Positions 25,153 through 34,055 of a stretch of 64,000 nucleotides of DNA are shown one piece after another. This DNA is from CAIYYX01 sp035530135 (lineage in GTDB: Bacteria > Pseudomonadota > Gammaproteobacteria > Burkholderiales > Rhodocyclaceae): the NCBI GenBank assembly GCA_035530135.1, contig DATKVJ010000161.1, positions 1 through 64,000 of the forward strand. The letters run 5' to 3'. Numbering within the stretch: the stretch's first letter is position 1; each line of letters starts with the position of its first letter. The notes below the pieces were generated by a model, which saw only the letters and a list, made by a program, of their open reading frames with translations, ran no database searches and was not told where the DNA came from. Both the position numbers and the translations under genes were made by a program.

Positions 25153-26322
25153 ATGCGAGTTCAAGTCGCCATCATCGGGGCGGGGCCGTCGGGGCTGTTG
25201 CTGGGCCAGTTGCTGGCCCGCGCCGGCATCGAAGCGATCGTGATCGAACAGCGTAGTCAGGATTACGTCCTGGGGCGGATCCGCGCCGGGGTGCTGGAGC
25301 AGGTGGCGGTCGACCTGCTGGACGAAGCCGGCGTCGGCGCGCGCATGCACGCAGAAGGCCTGGTGCACCGGGGCTTCGAACTGGGTTTCAACGGCGGCCG
25401 CCAGCGCATCGACATGCACGGGCTGACCGGCGGCAAGCAGGTGATGGTGTATGGCCAGACCGAGCTGACCCGTGACCTGATGGACGCGCGCGCCGCCGCC
25501 GGCTTGGCGACCGTCTATGAGGCGCAGGACGTCAGCGTCCACGACTTCGACGGCGAGCGGCCGCGCGTCCGCTACCTGAAGGACGGCGTCAGTCACGAAG
25601 TCGGCTGCGACTTCATCGCCGGTTGCGACGGCTATCACGGCGTTTGCCGCGCCAGCGTGCCGCAGGATGCTCTGAACATCTACGAGCGCGTCTATCCCTT
25701 CGGCTGGCTGGGCCTGCTCTCGGATACGCCGCCGGTGTCGGAGGAGTTGATCTACGCCTCTCACCCGCGCGGCTTCGCGCTGTGCAGCATGCGCAGCCGC
25801 AGCCGCAGCCGCTACTACGTGCAGTGCTCGCTCGACGACAAGGTCGAGCAATGGTCCGATCAGATGTTCTGGGACGAGTTGCGCCGCCGTCTCGACCCGG
25901 AGGCGGCCGAGTCGCTGGTAACCGGGCCGTCGATCGAGAAGAGCATCGCACCGCTGCGCAGCTTCGTCGCCGAGCCCCTGCGCTTCGGTCGCCTGTTCCT
26001 GGCCGGCGACGCGGCCCACATCGTGCCGCCGACCGGCGCCAAGGGTCTCAACCTCGCCGCCTCCGACGTCCGCTATCTGTCGCGCGCCCTGATCGAGTTC
26101 TACGCCGGCAGCAACTGCGGCATCGACAGCTATTCCGAGCGCTGTCTGCGGCGGATCTGGAAGGCGGAGCGCTTTTCCTGGTGGATGACCATGCTGCTGC
26201 ACAGGTTCCCCGGCACCAGCGGTTTCGACCAGAAGGTGCAGGAAGCCGAGCTCGACTACCTGGTGCACTCGACCGCGGCGCAGACCGCGTTGGCCGAGAA
26301 CTACGTCGGCCTGCCGTTTTAG
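25153..26322 (+). CDS. pobA: 4-hydroxybenzoate 3-monooxygenase
   Basis: 389 aa from the ATG at 25153 (AAGGGG 6 nt upstream); an in-frame ATG at 25138 adds five residues. FAD-binding GAGPSG is at residues 9-14, RIRAGVLEQ near 40, CDFIAGCDGYHGVCR as the DG motif, and FLAGDAAHIVPPTGAKGLNLA as the second FAD motif. It hydroxylates 4-hydroxybenzoate to protocatechuate with NADPH and O2. The C-terminus stops at NYVGLPF, a few residues short of the family, where a dispersed repeat begins with TAG. 4-Hydroxybenzoate is a possible product of the phenylpropanoid module at 5129-11634. Confidence 0.96.
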   Translation: MRVQVAIIGAGPSGLLLGQLLARAGIEAIVIEQRSQDYVLGRIRAGVLEQVAVDLLDEAGVGARMHAEGLVHRGFELGFNGGRQRIDMHGLTGGKQVMVYGQTELTRDLMDARAAAGLATVYEAQDVSVHDFDGERPRVRYLKDGVSHEVGCDFIAGCDGYHGVCRASVPQDALNIYERVYPFGWLGLLSDTPPVSEELIYASHPRGFALCSMRSRSRSRYYVQCSLDDKVEQWSDQMFWDELRRRLDPEAAESLVTGPSIEKSIAPLRSFVAEPLRFGRLFLAGDAAHIVPPTGAKGLNLAASDVRYLSRALIEFYAGSNCGIDSYSERCLRRIWKAERFSWWMTMLLHRFPGTSGFDQKVQEAELDYLVHSTAAQTALAENYVGLPF

Positions 26323-26446
26323 TGCCCGTTTGGTCCCGGGACGCCGGGACCATTACGGGCACTTATGCCGCGCAGCGGCGCGAGCCGTTTTCTCACCGAA
26401 GTGCTACCCGGCGACAACCGAGGGCACTTATGCCGCGCAGCGGCGC
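26321..26446 (+). repeat. Dispersed intergenic repeat, copy 2 (two units)
   Basis: Starts within the pobA stop codon (TAGTGCCCGT). The left part folds into nested stems AGTGCCCGT/ACGGGCACT and GGTCCCGG/CCGGGACC (26321-26363). A 25-bp core beginning GGGCACTTATGCCGCGCAG occurs twice, identical, at 26357-26381 and 26422-26446, a 65-bp period. The segment between contains TACCCGGCGACAACC, shared with the copy at the right end of the window. Strong secondary structure without a T-run. Confidence 0.8.
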
Positions 26447-26559
26447 TAGTGCCTTCACGGCGGTATTTGTACCGCTACGCAGCCGCCAGGATTGACATAC
26501 ACTTGCATTCCGCAAGCCGCGCCCCCATCTGGCGCCCATGTCCAAAAGGAGTCGACAAG

Positions 26560-27360
26560 ATGATCGCTAAAGCCATCCTCACCGTGCTGTTGCTGGCCTC
26601 GGCCGGCTTCGCCAGCTTATCTGCGGCCGCCGCCGATCCGACCATGCACCAGGTCTATGAGGCCGCCCAGGCCGGACGCATGGCCGAAGCCCAGGGCATG
26701 ATGGATCAGGTGCTGCGCGATCACCCCAACAGCGCCAAGGCGCACTTCGTCGAAGCCGAACTGCTGGCCCAGCAGGGCCGCGTGGCCGGAGCCGCAGCGG
26801 AGCTCGCCACCGCCGAGCGCCTGGCGCCCGGACTGCCCTTCGCCAAGCCCCAGGCGGTACAGAATCTCAAGACCCGGATCGCCGGCCCGCAGCGGCTCGC
26901 GCCCGCCGGCGTCCGGCCCGCAGCGGCTCCCGGCATTCCCTGGGGGCTGCTGATCGCCGGCCTCGCCCTGATCGCCGCCATCGTCTTCTTCGCCCGCTCG
27001 ATGGGTAGGCGCAACGCCGGTTACATTCCCGCCGCGAACGGAGCGTACCCCGGGGGACCGGTGCAAGCTTACGGACCCGGCGGCGTCGCGCCGATGGGAC
27101 CCATTGGACCGGCGGGCGGCGGCATCGGCTCCGGCATCATGGGCGGGCTGGCCACGGGTGCGGCGCTGGGCGCCGGCATGGTCGCCGGCGAGGCGCTGAT
27201 GCATCACTTCACCGACGGCAACCGGCCCGGCGTCGCGCCATCTGTCGCCGACTCCTGGGATGCGCCGCCCAACGACATGGGCGGCGCCGACTTCGGCGTG
27301 TCCGACAGCGGCTCCTGGGACGACGGTTCCGGCGGCGGTGGCGGCGACGACTGGAGCTAG
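26560..27360 (+). CDS. Exported tetratricopeptide-repeat protein with one membrane helix
   Basis: 266 aa from the ATG with AAGGAG 8 nt upstream. A signal peptide runs to about residue 26 (ASLSAAAADP). One or two TPR-like units follow (about 30-95), with AAQAGRMAEAQGMMDQVLRDHPNSAKAHF. A Pro/Ala linker and a membrane helix (about 127-146, GLLIAGLALIAAIVFFARSM) come next. The tail is Gly- and Asp-rich and ends in GGGGGDDWS. Such small proteins are common in betaproteobacteria without assigned function. Flanked on both sides by the dispersed repeat, and its TAG stop starts the copy at 27358. Confidence 0.82.
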   Translation: MIAKAILTVLLLASAGFASLSAAAADPTMHQVYEAAQAGRMAEAQGMMDQVLRDHPNSAKAHFVEAELLAQQGRVAGAAAELATAERLAPGLPFAKPQAVQNLKTRIAGPQRLAPAGVRPAAAPGIPWGLLIAGLALIAAIVFFARSMGRRNAGYIPAANGAYPGGPVQAYGPGGVAPMGPIGPAGGGIGSGIMGGLATGAALGAGMVAGEALMHHFTDGNRPGVAPSVADSWDAPPNDMGGADFGVSDSGSWDDGSGGGGGDDWS

Positions 27361-27429
27361 TGCTCGTAACTGTTTCCGGGATAGAGCACCCTGGAAACAG
27401 TCCAGGGCACTTGTGCCGCGTTGCGGCGC
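27358..27429 (+). repeat. Dispersed intergenic repeat, copy 3
   Basis: Starts with the TAG of the TPR gene (TAGTGCTCGTAA), has a variable hairpin ACTGTTTCC/GGAAACAGT (27370-27400), then the core GGGCACTTGTGCCGCG at 27405-27429. It fills the gap to the convergent wtpC gene. Confidence 0.75.
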
Positions 27430-27435
27430 TGACTC

Positions 27436-28536
27436 CTACGCAGCGGCCGACGCCCGGCCGATCAGGTGCACCGCGGTGGCCTTGACGCTGGCGATCAGCT
27501 CGACGCCGGGCGAGAGTCCCAGTTCCAGATAGGACTGCTTGGAAACGTAGGCGACCAGCGGGAAGCCGGCGTCGAGGCTGATCTTGAACAGCGGACCGGC
27601 CGCCGCGACCGCGGTGACCCGGGCTTGGAACTGGTTGCGCACGCTCGAACCGGGATGCAGGGTGCGCGCCAGCGCCACGTCCTCGGGCCGGATGCAGGCC
27701 AGTACCGATGCGTTCGGCTCGGCGGCGTCATTGGCCAGGACGTGCAGAGCCTGGTCGCCGATGCCGATCGCGGCCATCCCGTCGGACACCGAGAGCACCT
27801 TGCCCTCCAGCACCGTCTCGACCCCGACGAAATTCGCCACCGCTTCACTGACCGGCGCGTTGAAAATCTCTGACGGGGTGCCCGACTGCAGCAGCGCGCC
27901 GCCGCTCATCACCGCCATCTTGTCCGCCAGCGCCAGCGCCTCCAGTTGATCGTGGGTCACGTAAATCGACGGCACCCCGGCCCGACCGAGGAAGGTCTTC
28001 AATTCGCCGCGCAGCGTGTCGCGGCTGCGCGCGTCCAGCGCCGACAGCGGCTCGTCGAACAGGAACAGGGCGGGCTCCATCGCCAGGGCGCGGGCCAGCG
28101 CCACGCGCTGCTGCTCGCCGCCGGAGAGATGCGCCGGCTTGCGCCCGGCCAGGTGTTCCAGGCCGAGGCGTGCCAGCAAGGCACCCAGGGGCTCGGCGTC
28201 TTTGCGACGGGGGGAGAAGCGCAGCCCGAAGCCGACGTTCTGGGCGACGGTCAGGTGCGGGAACAGCGCGTAGTCCTGGAACATGAAGGCGATGCGGCGT
28301 GCCTCGGGCGGCGCATCGGTGAGATCGCGGCCGCCGATCATGATGCGCCCCGAGGCCGGGCGATAGAAGCCGGCCAGGGTCTCCAGGAGCAGCGATTTGC
28401 CGGCACCGCTGGTGCCGAGGATGACGAAGGTCTCGCCGGCGGCGAGCGAGAACGAGATGTCCCGCAGCGCGAAGGCGCCGACTCGCAGCGAAAGTCCCTC
28501 TACCGCCACCGCCGGCGCGCTCACTGGCACATTCAC
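27436..28536 (-). CDS. wtpC: Tungstate/molybdate-type ABC transporter ATP-binding protein
   Basis: 366 aa. Walker A GTSGAGKSL, Q-loop FMFQDYALFP, signature LSGGEQQRVALARAL, Walker B LFLFDEPLSALD and H-loop VTHDQ are present. The C-terminal third is a TOBE-type regulatory domain. It supplies ATP hydrolysis for the permease wtpB, whose stop overlaps its GTG start (GTGA). The family around it (ModC, WtpC, CysA) is close, so the oxyanion is inferred from the binding protein. Confidence 0.88.
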   Translation of the reverse strand: MNVPVSAPAVAVEGLSLRVGAFALRDISFSLAAGETFVILGTSGAGKSLLLETLAGFYRPASGRIMIGGRDLTDAPPEARRIAFMFQDYALFPHLTVAQNVGFGLRFSPRRKDAEPLGALLARLGLEHLAGRKPAHLSGGEQQRVALARALAMEPALFLFDEPLSALDARSRDTLRGELKTFLGRAGVPSIYVTHDQLEALALADKMAVMSGGALLQSGTPSEIFNAPVSEAVANFVGVETVLEGKVLSVSDGMAAIGIGDQALHVLANDAAEPNASVLACIRPEDVALARTLHPGSSVRNQFQARVTAVAAAGPLFKISLDAGFPLVAYVSKQSYLELGLSPGVELIASVKATAVHLIGRASAAA

Positions 28537-29363
28537 CCGCGCCGCTCCTCGGCGTCGCGGCGGGGTGCGAACAGGGCGCGGAAGAGCACGAACAACGACA
28601 GGGAGACGGCCAGGAACAGGGCCGCCATCGCCGACGAATCGCCCAGGCCGAATTGCAGGAACAGGTCGTAGATCTTCACCGGCGCGGTCATCGGGTAATA
28701 GGTGAGCACGATCACCGAACCGAATTCGCTGATCGAGCGGGCGAAGGTCAGCGTCAGGCCGGTGAGTATGCCGCGCGCGGCCAGCGGCAGCGATACCAGC
28801 AGGAACACCGCCCAGCGTCCGGCGCCCAGCGTCCGTGCCACCTTCTCCAGCCTCGAATCCACCGCCTCGAAGCCGACCCGAGCGGCATTCACGGTATAGG
28901 GGACGCTGACGTAGAGCATGGCGATGACGATGCCGCCCGCCGAGCCCCAGAACTGGTAGCCGGTGAGCTCGCTGATCGGTGCGCCGATGATGCCGGTGCG
29001 GCCGAAGACGAACAGCAGGGCGATGCCGACCACCGTGTGCGGTACCGCCAGCGGCAGATCGACGATGGCCTCGACCAGGCCCTTGCCGCGAAACGAGGAG
29101 CGCGCCAGCAGGTAGGCGAGCGGCACGCCCAGCAGGGCGGCGCAGACGGCGGTCAGGAAGGCCGCTTCGACGCTGAGCAGGATCGCGCTCCTCACCTCGG
29201 CCATCGCGGCCACGCGCATCAGGCTCGCCGGGGTCTGCGCGCCGTACAGGCGCAACAACGGCAGCGCGATGAAGACCAGCAGCAGGCCGCCGGCCAGCGA
29301 GAACACGAACATCAGTCCGCGCGGCTGCGCGAAGTGCTGGCGCCGCGTCGGCTCAGAGCCCAT
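28533..29363 (-). CDS. wtpB: Tungstate/molybdate-type ABC transporter permease
   Basis: 276 aa, six predicted membrane helices. The binding-protein-dependent transport motif is the EKVARTLGAGRWAVF region (EAA loop), which docks on the ATPase. DLPLAVPHTVVGIALLFVFGRTGIIG is typical of ModB/WtpB/CysTW permeases. It lies between the binding protein (33-bp gap) and wtpC (overlap) in one leftward operon. Confidence 0.88.
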   Translation of the reverse strand: MGSEPTRRQHFAQPRGLMFVFSLAGGLLLVFIALPLLRLYGAQTPASLMRVAAMAEVRSAILLSVEAAFLTAVCAALLGVPLAYLLARSSFRGKGLVEAIVDLPLAVPHTVVGIALLFVFGRTGIIGAPISELTGYQFWGSAGGIVIAMLYVSVPYTVNAARVGFEAVDSRLEKVARTLGAGRWAVFLLVSLPLAARGILTGLTLTFARSISEFGSVIVLTYYPMTAPVKIYDLFLQFGLGDSSAMAALFLAVSLSLFVLFRALFAPRRDAEERRG

Positions 29364-29396
29364 CTGTCCGGCGCTGCGGGGACCCTGCGTCGCAGC

Positions 29397-30353
29397 TTAC
29401 TTCGGCCAAGGGGTGGCCAGCGGCTTCAACTCGGCCGGAAGCTTGCCCATGTCGCTGGCCAAGGCCTTGGGGACCGTGCCGAAGCCGTTGGCCGCCATCA
29501 CCCGCTGGCCGTTCTCGCCGAGCAGATACTGCAGGTACTTCGCCGCCCATTCCTTTTGTGCCGCGTTCTGCGGAATGGTCACCGCATAGACGATCGGCCT
29601 GGCGGCGAGCACGCCGTTGGCGGTGTGCGCCGAACCCTGCGCGTAGAAGGACGAATACTTGGCGTCGGCCAGGTTGATCTGGGGCGGCAGGTCGAGGTAC
29701 TTGAACTTGTGCTGGCGCGCGTCGGAGAGATAGATCGCGAGGTAGTCGATCTGCCCGGATTGCAGCGCGGCGATCAGCTCGGTCTCGGTGGTGCGCATGT
29801 TGGTCTTGGGCGCGTTGGCCAGGATGGCATCGGCCAGCCCCGGCTGCTTGTAGTATTTCCCGGCGAGGTCGAGCATCTGCACGGTCTGGTAACCCGAGGG
29901 GTCGGTGTCGGGGTTCGAGCGGCCGATTTGCACCCCCGGCCGCGCCAGGATCTGGTACCAGTTCTCGGCCGTGATGTCGCCGGCGAACTTGCTCTTGTCG
30001 GTATAGACGAAGGTGATCGCGTTGGTCACGAAGCCCGCGTACCAGTCGGCCTTCTTGGCGGCGAACAGGTATTTCGGGATGACGCTGTAGTCGGCCACCG
30101 CCACCACGTCGGCGATCTGGTGCAGTTCGGTCACCTGCTTGACCATCTTGACGCTGCCGCCGAACTGCGGCTGGATCGTGACGTTCGGATGCAGCTTCGT
30201 GAAGGCTGCGTCGATCTGTTTGAACGGGCCGGCCAGCGTGCCGGCGGCGAAGATCGTCAGCGTCACCGGCGGCGCGGCGGCGGCGGAAGGCGCCAGGGAC
30301 AGAGCGGCCAAAGCAAGAAGCGCGGCCGTGGCGCTAGTCAAGGAACGGTTCAA
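29397..30353 (-). CDS. wtpA: Tungstate-binding periplasmic protein, WtpA/ModA-like
   Basis: 318 aa. The start is TTG, 6 nt behind GAGGAG. The signal peptide ends near APSAAAA. The mature part begins TLTIFAAGTLAGPFKQI, and GRSNPDTDPSGYQTVQM with its conserved Asp, Pro and Tyr is the WtpA hallmark for oxyanion coordination; ModA proteins differ there. It delivers tungstate (or molybdate) to WtpBC. Tungsten could serve tungsten enzymes of aromatic metabolism (inference). No Moco riboswitch or ModE site is obvious upstream. Confidence 0.88.
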   Translation of the reverse strand: MNRSLTSATAALLALAALSLAPSAAAAPPVTLTIFAAGTLAGPFKQIDAAFTKLHPNVTIQPQFGGSVKMVKQVTELHQIADVVAVADYSVIPKYLFAAKKADWYAGFVTNAITFVYTDKSKFAGDITAENWYQILARPGVQIGRSNPDTDPSGYQTVQMLDLAGKYYKQPGLADAILANAPKTNMRTTETELIAALQSGQIDYLAIYLSDARQHKFKYLDLPPQINLADAKYSSFYAQGSAHTANGVLAARPIVYAVTIPQNAAQKEWAAKYLQYLLGENGQRVMAANGFGTVPKALASDMGKLPAELKPLATPWPK

Positions 30354-30449
30354 GGCTATCTCCTCAAGTCGGAAGGTCGACGATCGGGCATTCTAGTATC
30401 AGTGCCGGGCGCGACGCGATATGTCGGCCGCTGCATATTCGCCGAGCCG

Positions 30450-31148
30450 TCACTCGCCCAGGTAGGCCTGACGCACGCGCGGATCGGCGAGCAGCTTGGC
30501 CGAGGTGTCGGCCAGGGTGATGCGGCCGCTCTCCATCACGTAGCCGCGGCTGGCGGCCTCCAGCGCCAGCTTGGCATTCTGTTCGACCAGCAGGATGGTC
30601 ATGCCCTCGGCGGCGACGGCGCGGATGGTCTCGAATACCTTGCGCACCATCAGCGGCGCCAGACCCATCGACGGCTCGTCGAGCAGCAGCAGGCGCGGTC
30701 TGCCCATCAGTGCGCGGCCCAGCGCCAGCATCTGCTGCTCGCCGCCGGAGAGCGTGCCCGCCACCTGCCCCTTCCGCTCTCTCAGGCGCGGCAGCAGCGC
30801 GTAGATCTTCGTCAGGTCGCCAGAAACGCCGTCGTCGCGGCGGCTGTAGGCGCCCATCGCCAGATTCTCGGCCACCGTCAGGCGGGCGAATATCCCGCGT
30901 CCCTCGGGCACCAGCGCCATGCCCTTGCCGATCACCCGGTGCGCCGGCAGGGCATCGATCTCCTCGCCCGACAGCCGGATCGAGCCTCTCGCCGGCAATT
31001 GCCGCGCCAGCGCCCTCAGGGTGCTGGTCTTGCCGGCGCCGTTGGCGCCGATCAGCGCCACCGTCTCGCCTTGCCGGACGACGAAGCTCACGCCCTTCAC
31101 CGCAGCGATGCCGCCGTAATGCACCTCCAGGTTCAAAACCTCAAGCAA
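30450..31148 (-). CDS. livF: Branched-chain amino acid ABC transporter ATP-binding protein LivF
   Basis: 232 aa: Walker A GANGAGKTS, signature LSGGEQQMLALGRALM, Walker B LLLLDEPSMGLAP and the LivF-typical VRKVFETI. One of the two ATPases of a LivFGHM importer in the inner membrane. Last gene of the leftward liv operon; its start lies 8 bp inside livG. Confidence 0.94.
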   Translation of the reverse strand: MLEVLNLEVHYGGIAAVKGVSFVVRQGETVALIGANGAGKTSTLRALARQLPARGSIRLSGEEIDALPAHRVIGKGMALVPEGRGIFARLTVAENLAMGAYSRRDDGVSGDLTKIYALLPRLRERKGQVAGTLSGGEQQMLALGRALMGRPRLLLLDEPSMGLAPLMVRKVFETIRAVAAEGMTILLVEQNAKLALEAASRGYVMESGRITLADTSAKLLADPRVRQAYLGE

Positions 31149-31908
31149 GCGCGCCTCCCAGGTAGGCTTCGATGACCCTGGGATTCTTCTGTACCCGTTC
31201 GGGCACGTCGTCGGCGATTTTCTCGCCGTAGTCCAAGACCGCGACGCGGTCGCACAGGCCCATGACGAATTTCACGTCGTGCTCGATCAGCAGCACGGTC
31301 AGGCCGTCGGCGCGCAGGCCTTCGATCAGGACGCGCAGCGCCGCGGTCTCGGTGGCGTTCATGCCCGCGGCGGGTTCGTCCAGCGCCAGGAGCTTGGGGT
31401 CGGTGGCCAGGGCGCGGGCGATTTCCAGACGCCGTTGGTCGCCGTAGGAGAGGTGGCGGGCGAGATCGTTGGCGCGGTCACCGATCCCGACGTAATGCAG
31501 CAGTTCGACGGCGCGGCGCTCGATCGCAGCTTCCTCGGCGCGGGTGCCGGCGCCGCGCAGCACCGCGCCGATCACCCCGGCGTGGGTGCGCAGGTGGCGG
31601 CCGACCATCACGTTCTCCAGCGCCGTCATGTTGGCGAACAGGCGGATGTTCTGAAAGGTGCGGGCGATGCCGGCGCGCGCCACACGGTGCGGCGTCCGGA
31701 CGTCGAGCGGCGCACCGGCGAGGACGAAGTCGCCGCCGTCGGCGGCATAGAGGCCGGTCAGGACGTTGAAGAAGGTGGTCTTGCCGGCGCCGTTGGGACC
31801 GATCAGGCCGTAGATCTCGCCGCTGCCGATGGTCAGCGAGACAGCCTTCAGCGCCTCTACGCCGCCGAAGCGTTTGACTATGCCCCGCGCCTCCAACAGC
31901 GTGTTCAT
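31141..31908 (-). CDS. livG: Branched-chain amino acid ABC transporter ATP-binding protein LivG
   Basis: 255 aa from the ATG at 31908; the frame runs 7 codons further up into livM. Walker A GPNGAGKTTFFN, the LivG-typical ARTFQNIRLF, signature LSYGDQRRLEIARAL and Walker B LLALDEPAAGMN are present. Second ATPase of the importer. It follows livM by 7 bp and overlaps livF. Confidence 0.94.
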   Translation of the reverse strand: MNTLLEARGIVKRFGGVEALKAVSLTIGSGEIYGLIGPNGAGKTTFFNVLTGLYAADGGDFVLAGAPLDVRTPHRVARAGIARTFQNIRLFANMTALENVMVGRHLRTHAGVIGAVLRGAGTRAEEAAIERRAVELLHYVGIGDRANDLARHLSYGDQRRLEIARALATDPKLLALDEPAAGMNATETAALRVLIEGLRADGLTVLLIEHDVKFVMGLCDRVAVLDYGEKIADDVPERVQKNPRVIEAYLGGALA

Positions 31909-31915
31909 TTCGAGC

Positions 31916-32986
31916 TCACTCCGCTTCAATTCGGGTCGCGGCGAACTCGCGCCGGCGCGCGCGCAGCGGCCACAGCCCCGCCGGGCGGAAGCGCATGGTG
32001 AGTACCAAGGCCAGGCCGAAGAGCAGCATGCGGATCACTTCGGGAGCGATCAGCGTCCGGCCGAACACGGCCATCTGCATCGGCCCCACCGTGTAGCGCA
32101 ACAGCTCCGGGACGTAGGACAGCATCAGGGCGCCGGCGATCACGCCCCAGACGTTGCCCATGCCGCCCAGCACCACCATCGACAGCACCATCACCGATTC
32201 GGTGAGGGCGAAGCTCTCGGGACTGATGAAGGCCTGAATCGCGGAGAACATGCCGCCGGCGACGCCGCCGAAGCAGGCGCCCATGGCGAAGGCCAAGAGC
32301 TTCACCCGGGTGGTGTCGATGCCGATGGCTCGCGCCGCCGTCTCGTCCTCGCGGATCGCTTCCCAGGCGCGGCCGATGCGGGAGTTCTGCAGGCGCAGAT
32401 TGATCGCGATCACTCCCAGCAGTAACAGCAGCAGCAGGTAGTAATACTTCATCGGACCGCTGAAGGCTATGCCCAGGAAGGTGTCGTCGTGGCCGAAGCC
32501 GATGCCGCCGACACTGACCGGATCGATGCGGGCGATGCCCTGGGGGCCGTTGGTGATATTGATCGGCCGCGATAGGTTGTTGAGGAAGATGCGCACGATT
32601 TCGCCGAAGCCCATGGTGACGATCGCCAGGTAGTCGCCGCGCAGCTTCAGGGTCGGCGTCCCCAGCAGGACGCCGAACAGCGCCGCCAGCGCGGCGCCGA
32701 TCGGCAGGATGATCCAGAAGGGCAGGTGCAGGCCGAAGAACGGCGAGGCCAGCAAGGCATAGACGTAGGCGCCGACGCCATAGAAGGCGATGTAGCCCAG
32801 ATCGAGCAGGCCGGCATAACCGACCACGATGTTCAAGCCGAGCGAGAGAAAGATGTAGAGGATGGCGAGGTTGGTGATCCGCACCCAGGCGGTGCCCGCC
32901 GCCGACAGCACGATGGGCAGGGCGAGCAGGGCCAATGTCAGCAGGGCGATGCCGGCATACTTGCGCATGGACATGGGCTTGCTCAC
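31916..32986 (-). CDS. livM: Branched-chain amino acid ABC transporter permease LivM
   Basis: 356 aa, about ten hydrophobic segments. GLNIVVGYAGLLDLGYIAFYGVGAY and LTKLRGDYLAIVT-like LKLRGDYLAIVTMGFGEI are LivM signatures. The start is GTG; an ATG four codons later is also possible. Forms the transmembrane channel together with LivH, whose gene lies 7 bp upstream. Confidence 0.94.
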   Translation of the reverse strand: MSKPMSMRKYAGIALLTLALLALPIVLSAAGTAWVRITNLAILYIFLSLGLNIVVGYAGLLDLGYIAFYGVGAYVYALLASPFFGLHLPFWIILPIGAALAALFGVLLGTPTLKLRGDYLAIVTMGFGEIVRIFLNNLSRPINITNGPQGIARIDPVSVGGIGFGHDDTFLGIAFSGPMKYYYLLLLLLLGVIAINLRLQNSRIGRAWEAIREDETAARAIGIDTTRVKLLAFAMGACFGGVAGGMFSAIQAFISPESFALTESVMVLSMVVLGGMGNVWGVIAGALMLSYVPELLRYTVGPMQMAVFGRTLIAPEVIRMLLFGLALVLTMRFRPAGLWPLRARRREFAATRIEAE

Positions 32987-32993
32987 ACCGATC

Positions 32994-33980
32994 TCAGGCG
33001 CGATCGGCGACGCGTTCGCCGAGCAGCCCCGAGGGGCGGAAGACCAGCACCAGGATCAGGACGAAAAATGCGAACACGTCCTGATAGTTGCTGCCCATCA
33101 AGACGAAGTGTTGGTCGGCGCCGCAATGCGATCCCATCAGCGGCGCCAGCAGGTGGTAGCTGCACAGGTCGGTGAGGCTGCCGATGTAGCCCGCCCCGAG
33201 CGCCTCGACCAGTCCGAGCAACAGGCCGCCGACCATCGCCCCGGGGATGTTGCCGATGCCGCCCAGCACCGCCGCCGAGAAGGCCTTCATGCCCAGGGTC
33301 GTGCCCATCGTGTAGTGGGCGATGCCGTAGTAGATGCCGACCATCAGTCCCGCCACCGCGGCCAGGCCGGCGCCGATGGCGAAGGTGACGGCGATGACGC
33401 CATCGACATCGACGCCCATCAGGCGCGCGATGTCGGGGTTCTCGGCGGTGGCGCGCATCGCGGTGCCGAGACGGGTGCGATAGACCAGCGCGGCGAGGGC
33501 GGCCATCATCAGCAGACAGATGATGATGATGGCGATCTGCAGGGCGCTGATGGTGGCGCCGCCGATGTTGTAGGCGACGAAGGGCAGGATTTGCGGGAAT
33601 GCCAGATTGTTGCGGCTCCAGATCAGCAGCGCCAACTGCTGCAGGATGATCGACATGCCGATCGCGGTGATCAGGGGCGCCAGCCGCGGCGCCGTGCGCA
33701 ACGGACGATAGGCGGCGCGCTCCAGCAGATAGCCCAGGACCATGCACGACGGCACCGCTACCAGCGCGCCCGCCAGGATCGCCGCCAGGGGTGGCAGGCC
33801 GTGACCGGATGCCGCCGAGATCACGGTGAGGGAAATCATCGCGCCGAACATCACCACTTCGCCGTGGGCGAAGTTGATCAGCTGGACGATGCCATAGACC
33901 ATCGTGTAGCCCAGGGCGACGACGGCGTAAAGGCTGCCCAGGGTGAGGCCGTTGATGATCTGCTGGAGGAATATGCTCAT
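32994..33980 (-). CDS. livH: Branched-chain amino acid ABC transporter permease LivH
   Basis: 328 aa, multiple membrane helices. LTLGSLYAVVALGYTMVYG and NFAHGEVVMFGAM at the start are diagnostic. The loop GTAMRATAENPDIARLMGVDVD contains the EAA-like contact to the ATPases. No Shine-Dalgarno sequence precedes its ATG (the leader is CCCCT-rich on the coding strand). A strong hairpin separates it from livK. Confidence 0.94.
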   Translation of the reverse strand: MSIFLQQIINGLTLGSLYAVVALGYTMVYGIVQLINFAHGEVVMFGAMISLTVISAASGHGLPPLAAILAGALVAVPSCMVLGYLLERAAYRPLRTAPRLAPLITAIGMSIILQQLALLIWSRNNLAFPQILPFVAYNIGGATISALQIAIIIICLLMMAALAALVYRTRLGTAMRATAENPDIARLMGVDVDGVIAVTFAIGAGLAAVAGLMVGIYYGIAHYTMGTTLGMKAFSAAVLGGIGNIPGAMVGGLLLGLVEALGAGYIGSLTDLCSYHLLAPLMGSHCGADQHFVLMGSNYQDVFAFFVLILVLVFRPSGLLGERVADRA

Positions 33981-34000
33981 GGGTAGGGGAGGGGCAGATA

Positions 34001-34030
34001 GGGCAACGGCGCCTGCAGGCGCCGTTGCCC
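34001..34030. terminator. 30-bp perfect palindrome between livK and livH
   Basis: GGGCAACGGCGCCTG followed by its exact reverse complement. As RNA it gives a 13-bp stem with a 4-nt loop and no T-run. It probably stabilises the livK message or partially stops transcription, so that the binding protein is made in excess over the membrane subunits, as in many binding-protein operons. Confidence 0.6.
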
Positions 34031-34055
34031 GGGTCGGCAGCGCTCTTCCGCCGCC

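Noticed and set aside
30354..30449. Molybdenum-cofactor/tungsten riboswitch upstream of wtpA
   Set aside because: Only 96 bp of leader, with no recognisable conserved stems; only a normal GAGGAG ribosome site is visible.
28653..31175. 840-codon open frame on the plus strand opposite the wtp and liv genes
   Set aside because: Its translation is Arg/Gln/Gly/Ala-rich low-complexity text with no domain, and it is antisense to six recognised transporter genes.
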